A stretch of 64,000 nt of DNA, from positions 18,912,562 to 18,976,561 of the forward strand of contig OY759217.1 of assembly GCA_963662175.1 (NCBI GenBank), in the 5' to 3' direction. The stretch's first letter is position 1; every line of letters starts with the position of its first letter. Both the position numbers and the translations under genes were made by a program. Source of the stretch: Aradus depressus (lineage: Eukaryota; Arthropoda; Insecta; Hemiptera; Aradidae). Of the stretch, positions 10,546-21,447 are shown piece by piece. The notes below the pieces were generated by a model that had not been told where the DNA came from, searched no databases, and worked only from the letters and a program-made list of their open reading frames with translations.

Positions 10546-11109
10546 TGAGTATCGCGTCACTGACACATTATTTTTTTTATTATGTTATTTTCTATATTTA
10601 TTCAACATTTTGGAATTGAGAAGGGGTAGGGGAAGAATGTGAAGATCACTCAAGATTACAGAGACAGATCACTCTTTTGGAAAGAGAGAAGGTTGGTAGC
10701 CCCCATAAATATGAGGCAGGTAAATCAAGGCAATAAATATGAGAGCTGTTATCGTGTGGGCATGTATAGATAGATAGGGGAGTGAATGCCAGGGATAGTT
10801 ACCCCACGAACCAGCCCACAAATATTTAATATGGGAGCAGTAACAACACGTTATCCACCCCCTTGTTCTTATCTAGGCATTTACAACACAAGGGTGATGG
10901 CTCTCCTCCAGTTTACACTCAACCTATTTTAATATATTACCTTTCAACTTGTTTACAGAATTTTTTTCATCCGTTCCACGTTTTCAGGAATGTCAATAGT
11001 GGAGATTGCTGGAGAAACAAAAAATAATGTCATTCTATACATTCTACAGTGTTACTTAAATAGCGAAATTCCACGAAAAATGAAACTGAGGAACAACTCT
11101 AACCTTGTT
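10546..11109. other. unassigned DNA
   Basis: No gene or repeat that I can recognise. Confidence 0.35.
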
Positions 11110-11510
11110 TTTTATATAAATTAACTTTCCATTAATAAAAAAAATCAACGTCGGTGAATCACCTGCAATGTACTTCCCCAGAACGAATTAATCAATTCAC
11201 TGTTCACCCCCCTCCAAAACCAGTAGACCGTTTACGCTAATATTCAATAGTTGACTTACATAGGGGCTCCTAAATCTTCATATTAAATTTTGAGTCGATA
11301 AATTCATTATATATCGGCAATAATAATTATTGCCGATTAACTGCCGATGTAACGAATGTTTCGACACAACATTTAGTATGAGGAATCAGAAGCCACCAGG
11401 TGTCAAATATTAAGTTTTAGTCCAAACTTCTGAGGGAGAAAAAGTAATTGATTAATTCGTATTGGGGAAGTACATCGCCGGTGGTTTTCATTTATTTATA
11501 TTATATATAG
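11110..11510. repeat. module family D, head-to-head pieces
   Basis: Minus-strand end signature at about 11150-11230 ('tgtacttccccagaacgaat') is followed by modules, then a plus-strand end signature at about 11450-11490 ('gattaattcgtattggggaa', 'gtacatcgccgg'). The two termini face outward, so the element looks like a family D fold-back. Confidence 0.55.
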
Positions 11511-11515
11511 ACTTG

Positions 11516-11822
11516 AGAGGGAGCCGGTAGCTCAGTGGTATGCGTGCTTGCCTTCTGAGCTCAAAATCATGAGTTCGAAACCCGGCCGAAGCCCTTAGTT
11601 TATTTTATCTGGGAGGTAAAATAAACTGAAGCATTCCGTCCTTCGGATGAGACGTTAAGCGATGGTCCAGAGCCTGTACGATGTCAGGTACTCGTTAAAG
11701 ACCCCCAACCCTAGGTGAATAAAAATTTAGAGTAGGCAAAATTTAAGACTCCTATAGTAGAGTCGGGCTCATGACCACCAGAGTGACGTAAGAGCGCTCT
11801 GGTAGTAGACGTTATGACCCTA
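11516..11822 (+). mobile_element. tRNA-derived SINE copy
   Basis: Same SINE as at 1843-2187: head 'gagccggtagctcagtggta', B box 'gagttcgaaaccc', body 'gtccttcggatgagacgtta', then 'ccagagtgacgtaagagcgc'. It stops at 'gacgttatgac' without the usual tail and runs into family D, so the 3' end is truncated or overwritten. Confidence 0.82.
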
Positions 11823-12265
11823 ATTATTAGGGTTTTTAATTGAGTCCCCTTCCCAGAACCGCCCTTTCCCTTTGACCGATATCGCTGAAATTAAACACGT
11901 CATGTCCTCATTGGGTTCAAATATGAAATTTCATGTCGATACATTCATCACATCATCGTTATTAAGGTTTTTGAGTAGAACCACTCTCCCCCACCCATCC
12001 CATTTTTAACCCCCTTTCCAATCTATCGCTTTGACTGAAGGAAATAGGTGGCGTCATTATGGGGTTCTTGAGACACATTTACAATTTCGTGCCGATAAAT
12101 TCATTCGTATTCACAGACACAGACACAGAGAGGAACGTATTTATTTTTTATTTTTGGGACTATTATTGTATATGACCTCTATTGCTTATGAGTATAGGGC
12201 GTTGGAAAACAAGAAATTACGATGAAAACTCAATATTCTCGACTTTCTGACCGATTACATAACTT
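11823..12265 (-). repeat. module family D copy
   Basis: Two modules on the minus strand with 'tgtcgatacattcatcacat' and 'gtcgccgataaattcattcg'-like text, then the head signature 'ccgattacataactttccct' at about 12245-12265. Open frames here are not genes. Confidence 0.55.
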
Positions 12266-12669
12266 TCCCTAAAGTTGTGAAAGTAAAAAATAAAATTAAA
12301 AATAAAGATGAGGACATAACAGAACATACTTATACCAACCACTTTTTTACAGATCCCTGCCCCCCCCCCTCTCAAATTCATCTCACCCTGGCATTACTGG
12401 GGTATAAGGAAGTCTTATGAAAGTTATGACATCAGCGGGTTTATTTGTTTTGTTGTAAATTCAGCGTAATTCTGAGAGTGACTTCCAATAATGCCAGTTT
12501 AAAATTTATTTGAGAGAGGGGGGGGGGGGGGGGGGGGTGTTATTGCCACATGACATTTATGTTATTGACGTGAAAACGTCTTTTCGCTCGTTAAAGCACA
12601 GTGATAGCCGGTCAAACTTTCATGTGTTACAAAATACCGTCAGATTTCAATCAATAATAACTACGAGTC
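12266..12669. other. unassigned DNA with C and G runs
   Basis: Contains a C run at about 12360-12370 and a G run at about 12518-12537. No gene recognised. Confidence 0.35.
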
Positions 12670-12672
12670 TAA

Positions 12673-13485
12673 GGCCAGTCGTCCATTGGGACCGGAAAGT
12701 TGCGAAAAGTAACGAAATCAGTTCGTCAGAATTCAGCCGAAAATGCACGAACGATCCAAACATGTGACAAGGTGGGGGACCGCGTCCACTAGACCCGTAT
12801 CGTTCGTCAGTTTTCGGCCGAACAGGTGCGAAGTGCGAAGTGATCCCATTCTGCTGGGATTTTACGGACGAACAGGTGCGAACGAGCTAAAAAAACATGG
12901 ACTGTGAAAAGTTAATTTTGCTACTAAAAATTACTAATACGTTTATATTATATACGTTTGTATATAGTTTAGTTTGAAAGTATAAAAAAATACAGTTTGT
13001 GTAAAATAAAAGTACAGTGATTTTTTCTTTCTTTCCACTTACCTTAATGTAACAGCCAGCCGTTCTTGTGGGGAAATCGCCACACGAAAATTACTGAATT
13101 TTTCGAGTCTTGAGTAGATGTTGTCAAGAATGTATTGAAGTGTCCTTTTCCATTCGAAAATAGGAGAAGTGGTGATTATCATCGATTTGAAGGTCACGCC
13201 ACAAATGAGAAAATTCACCAAACTCTTCTCTTTTTTCGAAAATGGGATTCACCCACATTTCCAGTCTACGTCTATATCGCCTTCGTCGATAAATCAAAGG
13301 TGATAATTCCAATGCTAAAAATTCGTCGTCAGAATCTTCGGAAAAACCGTTCCGAAGAGCCATCCCGTCTACGCATTCGGACGTACTGAGTGGATCAATG
13401 GACGATCGGCATTCGGACGAACGGCTTCGTCCGATTTCGTTGCTTCGCAGTTCGCAACTTTCCGGTCCCAGTGGACGACTAGGCT
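12673..13485 (-). mobile_element. deleted PIF/Harbinger transposon
   Basis: Imperfect TIRs of about 33 bp: left 'ggccagtcgtccattgggac' continuing 'cggaaagttgcgaa', right the reverse complement of 'gcctagtcgtccactgggac' continuing the same. A direct TAA stands on both sides (12670-12672 and 13486-13488), the 3-bp TWA target typical of PIF/Harbinger. Inside, on the minus strand, are the first 110 or so codons of a Harbinger transposase followed by a splice-donor-like site. The catalytic DDE core and Myb-like partner gene are absent, so it would move only in trans. Confidence 0.88.
13039..13363 (-). pseudogene. Harbinger transposase, N-terminal exon, frameshifted
   Basis: Starting at 13363 the frame reads MALRNGFSEDSDDE, then RRRRYRRRLEMWVNPIF, then REEFGEFSHLWRDLQIDD and YFRMEKDT. 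A shifted frame continues LQYILDNIYSRLEKF, then RVAISPQERLAVTLR. This order (WV.P...RR..GEF..L...L...D...F...FRM), then SPQERLAVTLR, is the conserved N-terminal region of HARBI1-like transposases. A small indel near 13138 breaks the frame. Immediately after the TLR codons the minus strand reads AAG/GTAAGT, a consensus 5' splice site, matching an intron there. No DDE motif remains in the element. Confidence 0.85.
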
Positions 13486-13488
13486 AAT

Positions 13489-14189
13489 AATGCGATAACA
13501 ACGGTTGAGGTCACAATGGATAGAGCATGTCTGTACGTGTTTGTTCTGCAGTGATTGTTTTGCCTGTGGATAGTGTGGGCGCCGGCGGATGATTGTTTCG
13601 AATTAGCGTTGTGTAAAATTAGAAATTAGGAGGTTGATTCGGGTGTCATTTTAAAGAGATTGAGGAGCACAACTAGGACTCAAAGTGAAACAATAAAAAT
13701 ATTCGCCGAAATATATGTAAAAATCTGTATTAAATTGAAAATTGCAAAAAAATTAAAGATGTCTTCTCATATGAATCGTAAATATGCGCGGAATTATAGA
13801 AAACGCAACTCAGAGGAAAGCTCGCATCAAAAGGAATTTAAAAAACCTAAAAAGTCTACTGCCGAGCAAATGCATCGAAAAGAAAATGGAAAATGATTTT
13901 ATCCCTACGTTTTCAAGGAAAATCTATGGCGTGGACCTTGACTACACCTTAATGGGTTTTTCCCCTTAGTTTTTAGGGTGCTATAACTTTGTTCATTATA
14001 AATACAAAAAAAAAAAAAAATACGATAAATATAGGAAAGAATACGATAAGGGATAAGATCAAATATATATTGTTTAATATTTATTTAGTTCTAGGCCTAG
14101 AATGAATACATATCAACCCTCTAAGAACAAGAGCCATAGATTATAAATCGACTAAAGGAAAGCCGGGGGGATTAGGGGGTTAACACAAA
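13489..14189. other. unassigned DNA
   Basis: A 78-codon lysine/arginine-rich open frame at 13660-13896 overlaps another; neither resembles a family I know. An A run lies at about 14008-14021. Confidence 0.35.
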
Positions 14190-14465
14190 GACTTTATTAA
14201 GTAAATTTCAAATTTATAAGGATAATTACCTATTAATTAGGGAAGAGGGGATCAGAGTGGGACTCAACTCAAAAATTCCAATAACTGCCGATCTAACGTA
14301 TCGACACAAAATTTCGTATGAGGATTCAGACTATGTAAGTCAGATATTGAGTTATAACCCAAACGGTCGATTGGCTTCGGAGAGAGAGCGAAAACGTTAT
14401 TGATTAATTTGTGCGAAGAATGTACATAGTCGCTGATTCATCGACAATTTTTTTTCTATATTTCA
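14190..14465 (+). repeat. module family D copy
   Basis: One module ('ataactgccgatctaacgta', 'tcgacacaaaatttcgtatg') followed by the end block 'caaacggtcgattggcttcg', 'gagcgaaaacgttattgatt' and a variant terminal signature at about 14400-14450. Confidence 0.6.
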
Positions 14466-16390
14466 AAAATTTGACTCCATCAGTCAGATCTGAGAATTTC
14501 AGACATCGAATATTCTCTTTAATCTAATCAGAAAAGAGATTCTAGTAAGCACTGGGTAAATCATTGGCTATCTGCATGACAAATGGTGTATATGTTTTAA
14601 AAAATCTTTTATTTTGTAAGATATTTTATTTTTTAAATAAGAAAAAATGTATTTCTCTAGTGATCGGCAAAAAAGTTATATGGTGGGTGAGAACGAACCT
14701 TTTATATTTTTGTATCAATAAAAATGCTTTTTATCACAAAATTCCAGAGATTCTTTAGTAGAAAAAAAAAAATTAGTCTTTTTATTTTATTTTAGTTTTT
14801 TCTTATAAAATGTTTTACGGGCCAAATGATAGCTCGGAATGGGACGAAGGATTGTAGAACAACTAGGTATTCAGAAAGTCTGTAGACTTATTTTTCCTGA
14901 ATGGATTCCTCAATGGCTCTGGACTCCTTTATAATGAAAACGAGTCAATCTCAGTTACAATTTTTAATCTTGTGAAATATTTTGATCGGGTCCATGGTTG
15001 GGATGCCGGACCAAAGTAAGTATCCTTGTTGCTCGACTGTGGGGAATGCAAGAAGTCGTTCTTCCAGACAGACCTCTTCGTCATGGAGTTCGTAATGGAA
15101 GAGGCGAGGACGACCGGATCAAAACAGCACTCCTATCACACTATCTTCAGTGCAAACGATCTGCACTAAGATGACGTTAAATATTTTAAAAGTTCTGCAA
15201 AGTGAAGTTACTGATCACTGCAGATTATCCAGCGTGGGAGACTTTTAATCTACCTTATATATGGTTATGACTAAAGCAAAAAAATGTGCAGTGCTTGGAA
15301 GATAGAATTCTTTAGACGGTTCCGATGCTTCTTCTGCTACCCTGCTTTGATCAAACCCTTATCAAGTCGATAAATTTGAAATTATTCTAAAAAGACAATT
15401 CCCAGCTTATGTGACCTCTGACATTAAACGTTAAAAAATAATTTATTGGTGGTTTTAGTGACTCGTGGATTTTCGTCGCTCAAGAGCTGATTGGAAGATG
15501 GGATATGCATAAACGATATGACCTTTTTCTGGATGACGGGTCTTCGATTGTGGTTGTTACCTCACGGGTTTGAAGAAAAGCCCCATCCGTAGAATCCATT
15601 TCCTGGCTACTCAGGAATCGATTTCGAAAGTGTAGAAAATCATTAATATTGTTGTGAAAAAATTTCGTAGGTAGTTTAGCCCTGACAATAATGACATCTT
15701 GTACGTTCACATACGATCAATATCGCCAGCATCTTTTGCAGAAAATTAAACTAGTTGAATTCCTTGAACTGGGTGTTATGACCCACCTTTACTACATCTT
15801 CCGGCATTAGCCCTCCGTCCCACCGTCTCAATCTTGTCTTCCCGGTTTAAAGGCGGAAACTAATAAACAGCTTCTCGCCTTCTTTTTCGCCATTGACGCA
15901 ATGTTCATGTTTAGAGATCCCTGGAATCGAATAAGGAATTCTACTTGCATGTGGAATCTCTTCTCCAATGCGATACACAATAAATAAATCATTACCTCTG
16001 GAGATTCTGCAAGTGAGGATTCTAATAGGGAAGGAACTATGAGAGCCAGTTCCCGGTCAAGTGCACGACTAAGTACTCCATGAAGAGACAAGGTCGAGGA
16101 TGGAGAAGCTCGATATCGGGTTCGATAGAAGACAAGGTCGCTGATTCCCAGCCGCATCAGGTCTATCCACATTTCAACTGTCAGCTCCTGGCGGAAAAGA
16201 AAAAGCAACTTAGTCAAGTTGATTGTGAACGACCCTTTGAGTCTACAATTCATCCCTGTCCTCAAACTTTTTCACCTTGTTTGATGGAAGCATAAAATAT
16301 GTAAAGAAATAAATGCTTTAACGTTTGGACAAATAGTTTAATATTTCAAAATATATTATTTTTTTGTTTTATTGAGCATATTTACAATCA
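14466..16390. other. unassigned; no repeat recognised
   Basis: The longest stretch here not explained by a repeat I recognise. It includes a 145-codon minus-strand open frame (15828-16265) and a 76-codon one (15480-15710). The former reads MRTGMNCRLKGSF and later VEMWIDLMRLGISDLVFYRTRYRA. I recognise no domain in either. They could be remnants of an old coding sequence or chance; a possible splice donor (aaaGTAAGT) occurs at about 15014 on the plus strand. Confidence 0.3.
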
Positions 16391-16395
16391 ATACA

Positions 16396-16914
16396 TAAAA
16401 AAGTACAAAATAATAAATAATATACACACAAGTAGTATATGCAAGGGTAATAATAATAAAAATAAATAAAAAAGTACAAAATAATAAATAATATACACAC
16501 AAGTAGTATATGCAAGGGTAATAATAATAAAAATAAATAAAAAAGTACAAAATAATAAATAATATACACACAAGTAGTATATGCAAGGGTAATAATAATA
16601 AAAATAAATAAAAAAGTACTAAATAATATACACACAAGTAGTATATGCAAGGGTAATAATAATAAAAATAAATAAAAAAGTACAAAATAATAAATAATAT
16701 ACACACAAGTAGTATATGCAAGGGTAATAATAATAAAAATAAATAAAAAAGTACAAAATAATAAATAATATACACACAAGTAGTATATGCAAGGGTAATA
16801 ATAATAAAAATAAATAAAAAAGTACAAAATAATAAATAATATAAACACAAGTAGTATATGCAAGGGTAATAATAATAAAAATAAATAAAAAAGTACAAAA
16901 TAATAAATAATCCC
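16396..16914. repeat. 71-bp minisatellite, ~7.3 copies
   Basis: Unit: 'aaaaaagtacaaaataataa', 'ataatatacacacaagtagt', 'atatgcaagggtaataataa', 'taaaaataaat'. The landmark 'gtatatgcaaggg' recurs every 71 bp except one interval of 60 bp caused by an 11-bp deletion. All frames on the minus strand are open, giving several overlapping tyrosine/phenylalanine-rich 'proteins' that are artefacts. Confidence 0.94.
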
Positions 16915-18317
16915 CCAAAACAACATCGCGATGAGGCCACCCTAATCCCTCCAATTTAATGGAGGTAGAAGAGATCACGGCAGCCTGGGTAATCCTCCAA
17001 ACCGTCTCACTCTGCCAGCCTCTGACCATCAGTGGTGGCAGGCCGAGAGGGATGGGAAAAGCTGAAGAAAATGAGTGGACATGAGGTGAGAAATTGTCCA
17101 TTACACTCCTAATATTAGTAGCTACATACTTTAATGTAACAAGTATCTCGGCCAGCACCGCTTCAATCTTCGGGGAGGACTATCAAGAATGGGACGACAG
17201 AGATTGGGCGGAAGGAAAAAACGTTTTGAATGAAAATTTAGGAAACGGGTACTTGATGAAATCATTAACAAAAGGAATTTTAAGGTAATTATGGAGAGTG
17301 AAACAGAGTGGTGCGTGGAAAATTGTTTTTAGAACTTTGGATCAAAAGTACTGGATAAGCTTGATTGAATGGCTTATAAAATAAATTCAAAAGGTAAAAT
17401 CCAACCTTGTCCTTTTCCAAATATTTTTCTCCTTGAAAAATAAAAATGATCTTCCTGAAATTTGACAAGTTTTTAGTGAATCGCTGTTTAAATGTTAACA
17501 GCATTTTATCGGAAAACTTTGCCCTTGATCAGCAACCTTTCACTTCTTTCAAAGCTGCTTCAACAGGATGAAGAATGTATCGAAGAGTTTTTTTAAGTGC
17601 CTACTGAAGAAAATAATAGAAATGCGTATGAGGAAACAGGTTTCTTTTCCTTGAAATGTCATCAGACTGAATTTAAAGTGTACAGCGTATCCACTATTCC
17701 TTCAAACAGTGCCGATTAGCAATTCCTTTCCATATAGTCAACTATCTGCTGGATTATCAATGGAAAGCTGATGCTTATGCCTACTTCCTAGTCAGATTAA
17801 CCATTTTTCATTAGAATTGGGTACTTTAATTTTTTTCAACTTTTTATCACCCAATTCCTTGAGCATGTCTGAACTTTCTCAAAGATCATTTTAAAAGAAC
17901 CCCAAACAGTAGCTGATACATGCCGATATTTTTCTCATTGAGGAGATGCCATGGATTCTTGTCCAGTCAAAGACAAAAGGCTATTGGGACAGAAGAAGAC
18001 GAAGAAGAAAAAGGTAAAGAAAGAAGAGAAGGAAATAGAAAAAATAAATTAAAAAGGTTTGAGGTGGCAGGGTCTTAGAAAAAAGTTGGCGAAGAGAAGC
18101 TGGGCATAAATCGGGAGGCTGACGGTTCGTCTGGGATCCCTTACAATTATCAACATTCCTCGAGTTCTTGGTCCACCCTCCACTTCCAATGGCACCAGGA
18201 TCTCTGCCTTTTTTTTAATACTCTCCATCCTTCGGAGTCTCAGATCGTCATATCCAAGGAGACCTATTATCATGTCTGTATTAACACAAGTCTAAGCCAC
18301 CACATAGTAAAATAGTT
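16915..18317. other. unassigned DNA
   Basis: 17130-17180 ('gtatctcggccagcaccgct', 'tcaatcttcggggagga') resembles a phrase at about 54.9 kb, suggesting a short shared LINE-3'-end fragment. The rest shows no recognised feature. Confidence 0.35.
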
Positions 18318-18332
18318 CATTTTCTTAATAAT
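18318..18332. repeat. left TSD of the PLE composite
   Basis: CATTTTCTTAATAAT occurs here and again at 24103-24117, immediately outside the two ends of the palindromic PLE pair. Such a 15-bp direct repeat is a target-site duplication generated when the whole composite integrated. Confidence 0.8.
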
Positions 18333-18390
18333 TGTAGGAGTATTGAGGGTCAGTCAAAGATGGAAAAAAAAAAAAAAACACTATTCAGAT

Positions 18391-18430
18391 GCCAACGTTT
18401 CGATATATTTTATATCATCATCAGGGCCTA
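18391..18430 (-). ncRNA. hammerhead-like ribozyme, PLE left arm
   Basis: Minus strand reads GGCC-CTGATGA, a perfect 6-bp stem II (gatata/tatatc, AAA loop), GAAAC, GTT, GGC. The GCC before CUGAUGA can pair with GGC after GUU as helix I; helix III would be the two pairs A-U and C-G with no loop, so the motif could fold only as a dimer or with help. PLEs are known to carry hammerheads of this minimal type. Confidence 0.7.
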
Positions 18431-18992
18431 CAAACATGGGGGAGAAATCAAGATTAGAATCAAAAATAAACAAACAAAAAAAAAAAAAAAAATTTTTTTT
18501 TGCTAAACATTACTGAACGTTAAAAATACACTATAAGAAGTTGAAAATTGAAACTGACTTACTATGAATAATTATTAAACATTAAAATTAAATATGATTA
18601 CATTACTAAACATAAACATTAATAATGGAAATAGACAAATAGGTGGAACATGATAAAGAGTAAACATTAAAATGACTTACTATGAATAAGCAGGGTTGGG
18701 GAGAAGGCATGTACACTGGATGGAGTCTTACATTGCAATGAAATGGTACAAAATAATACTAGGGTGCTAAAGGAAACAGGTACAGGGAGCTCGGGAAACC
18801 CCGTCATAACTGTCACATTACAGCAGAAATGTTGAAAGTAATATAAATATGTATTATTGTGGTTGTTTGTGTCTGCATACTCTAACACATATCTATAGAT
18901 AATTAATAAATAATTTAAAAATTATATATATATATATATAAACTAAAATAAAAAATATAGATAATTTAGATATTGGAGACAGAACTATGGTG

Positions 18993-21323
18993 TCAGCTCT
19001 TGCTAAGTAAATTGGCATAACAATTACTTAGGTTATTAGTGTCAGTGCGGAAGTTGACTGTATCAAGTGTTTTAGCTATGTACACCATTTCCAATGTCAG
19101 TCTCTTATGATAATTGTGTTCTCTATGGAGTATTTTAGTGTTTATGTAGTCAAAATTATGTTTGTTCTGACTATGGTGTCGGACTAGAGCGCTGCAGTTA
19201 TCAGCATCAGTTTTAGTTTTGCAATCATACTCGTGTTGGTATATTCTCTTTTTTAGGTATTGGGATGTCATACCTATATAAGATGCTGGACAGTCTGAGC
19301 ATGGAATCTGATAGATAAGATCTGATTGGTCACTTTTAGGGGTAGGATCTTTAATTTGGGAGAATAGGGATTTAACGGTTTTATAGTTTCTTGGTGAAAT
19401 TATAAGGTTTTCAGCTTTTAGTATTTTTGTTAACCTTTCAGTCAATTGTGCAATGTACGGAATGGAATAGTATTTAACAGTGGTAGAAGGATTTTCAATG
19501 GGTAGTTGGTTATTAAAGAGTGTGGTGAGATTATTTGTCAGAATTTTTTGAATTATTTTGTGTGGGTATCCATTTTTTTCCAAAATGTTTTTAATTTGAT
19601 CTAAATTCTCACTATGAAAAGTTGTGGAGCTAAGTCTTATCATTCTACTAATTAGCGCTTTGGCAAAGTTTATTTTTTGGGAGAATGGGTGATGTGAAAA
19701 AAAGTGAAAATACCTATCTGATTTAATGGTTTTGATAAACCAATTGGTAGACAATGAGTGATCAGTATTTCTAATAACTAGGGTGTCAAGGAAAGGAAGG
19801 CAGTTATTATTTTCAAGTTCGTAGGTGAATTGTAATCTGGGGTGAAAAGAATTAAATATGTCAAGGGTTTGGGTCAAGTAATTAGGTGGAATGCAAGTAA
19901 TAATATCATCCACGTATTTAAACAAAAAGGGAATTTGATAGGGGAGTTTGGGTATAGTGGAGTCTAATAGTTGGTTCATGATGAGATCAGCTAAAATCGG
20001 TCCAAGACTACTACCCATGGCTGTGCCAAATACTTGTTTGAAAAAAGTGTTCTTATATACAAAGTACCCATTAGAACAGCAGTGTTCGACTAATTCGATA
20101 AAACTGGATTTGGGTAGGGGGGTGAATGGTTCTAGTTTTGTCCAGTTATCTCGTATTATGTTAATAACATCGGAAATTGGTACATTGGTGAACAATGAGG
20201 CAACATCAAGTGAAATTAGTTGAAAACCAGCTGGGACGACGCGATTTCTTATTGCTTCTACAAAGTCAAATGAATCTTTAACATTGTAAGGACTGTCAGA
20301 CAGGATTTTTAAATTGTTGGCTAAATACTTGGCGAGTTCATAGGTTGGGGATTGAATGAAAGAAATAATGGGGCGTAAAGGGTTACCGGCTTTGTGTGTT
20401 TTCACTAGTCCATATATTTTGGGAGGTTGAGGGGTGAAGTTAACCAGTCTTCTCATCGTGTATGTGTCGATGTAACCAGATTTATGGGCCGCCTTTATCA
20501 AGGAGTTGGTAATGTTTTTTATTTTATTGGTCGGATCTTTGTTTAGCGGTAGGTAGGTATCAGTGTCGGATATTAAGATGCTCATTTTATTCTCGTACTC
20601 TGATTTAATAATTGCAACAGTTTGTTTCGATTTGTCAGTTGATATTATTAAAATGTCGGGATTGTTACGTAAAAATATTTTTGCCGAAATAAAGGCTTTA
20701 CATAAGGCATTAGGTTTATTGATATTGACTTGTTTATTTTTGTTAATGTAATTAGTAATAGCATTAACACATCTTGCTCTAGTAGGATCTTTATCTTCAT
20801 TGTTAGGCAGGGCGTTGATAACATATTCTACATCGGTGATTAATTTAGGTAGGGGGATATCATTCTGTTTGTAGGGAATGGAAAACTTGGGTCCTAAAGA
20901 AAGAATTGTTTTAACTTCAACTGGAAATGGTGTGTCTGTTAAATTAATAAACCATTGCGAATTAAAGGAAGGTAATGTTAGTTGTTGTTGAATTATTCTG
21001 TCGATTTTACGTGTTTGTGAAATACGGGTGAGTGTGTGTACTCTGTTGAAAGCATGATTCTGTCTCTCTACAAAATTATTAAGAATATCGCTTGGTAACA
21101 ATGTAGCAGCTACAGCTTTATATGTTGTTATCCTATTGTTTATATCTCTAATGTTGTCTATACAGGCGTCTATTTCAACATTTAATATTGTTTTTTTGAA
21201 TTTAAGAATAGCTTTATGTACTAAATCAATATGTTTACGATTTTTACACATGAATTGTAAAGTGAAGTTATAATTTTGTTGAATATGGGAAGGAAACACC
21301 TGATATCTTCTACATTTTAACAA
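18993..21323 (-). CDS. Penelope-like reverse transcriptase/GIY-YIG protein
   Basis: 776 codons to a stop. The start given is a TTG; the frame stays open upstream to about 21450 (…ALLTLKSLATDHKKLASAVNQ), so the true N-terminus is missing and the element is 5'-truncated. An N-terminal Penelope region is followed by the RT domain: SLDVASLFTNVP (motif A), GTAMGSSLGPILADL (motif B) and YVDD (motif C, ~469-472). The C-terminal GIY-YIG endonuclease (~669-755) has YQIPC, ASYIGMTSQYLKKR and H-rich HSQNKHNFDY. The protein would reverse-transcribe its RNA and nick target DNA. The RT and endonuclease motifs look intact. The identical sequence in the opposite arm argues for recent insertion or gene conversion. 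Confidence 0.93.
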   Translation of the reverse strand: MLKCRRYQVFPSHIQQNYNFTLQFMCKNRKHIDLVHKAILKFKKTILNVEIDACIDNIRDINNRITTYKAVAATLLPSDILNNFVERQNHAFNRVHTLTRISQTRKIDRIIQQQLTLPSFNSQWFINLTDTPFPVEVKTILSLGPKFSIPYKQNDIPLPKLITDVEYVINALPNNEDKDPTRARCVNAITNYINKNKQVNINKPNALCKAFISAKIFLRNNPDILIISTDKSKQTVAIIKSEYENKMSILISDTDTYLPLNKDPTNKIKNITNSLIKAAHKSGYIDTYTMRRLVNFTPQPPKIYGLVKTHKAGNPLRPIISFIQSPTYELAKYLANNLKILSDSPYNVKDSFDFVEAIRNRVVPAGFQLISLDVASLFTNVPISDVINIIRDNWTKLEPFTPLPKSSFIELVEHCCSNGYFVYKNTFFKQVFGTAMGSSLGPILADLIMNQLLDSTIPKLPYQIPFLFKYVDDIITCIPPNYLTQTLDIFNSFHPRLQFTYELENNNCLPFLDTLVIRNTDHSLSTNWFIKTIKSDRYFHFFSHHPFSQKINFAKALISRMIRLSSTTFHSENLDQIKNILEKNGYPHKIIQKILTNNLTTLFNNQLPIENPSTTVKYYSIPYIAQLTERLTKILKAENLIISPRNYKTVKSLFSQIKDPTPKSDQSDLIYQIPCSDCPASYIGMTSQYLKKRIYQHEYDCKTKTDADNCSALVRHHSQNKHNFDYINTKILHREHNYHKRLTLEMVYIAKTLDTVNFRTDTNNLSNCYANLLSKS

Positions 21324-21447
21324 GAAAATACGTTGGTTGACGGCAGAAGCTAGTTTCTTATGGTCTGTGGCAAGTGATTTGAGGGTAAGGAGGGCCTGAG
21401 TCCCATAGGTTCGGTGGATCGAGTATTTTTTGGAGTATTTGGAGTAT

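Noticed and set aside
16356..17158. Minus-strand open frames of 179-194 codons, Tyr/Phe/Ile-rich, apparently membrane proteins
   Set aside because: They lie on a 71-bp tandem array with no stops on that strand; three frames give the same peptide shuffled. Repeat artefact.
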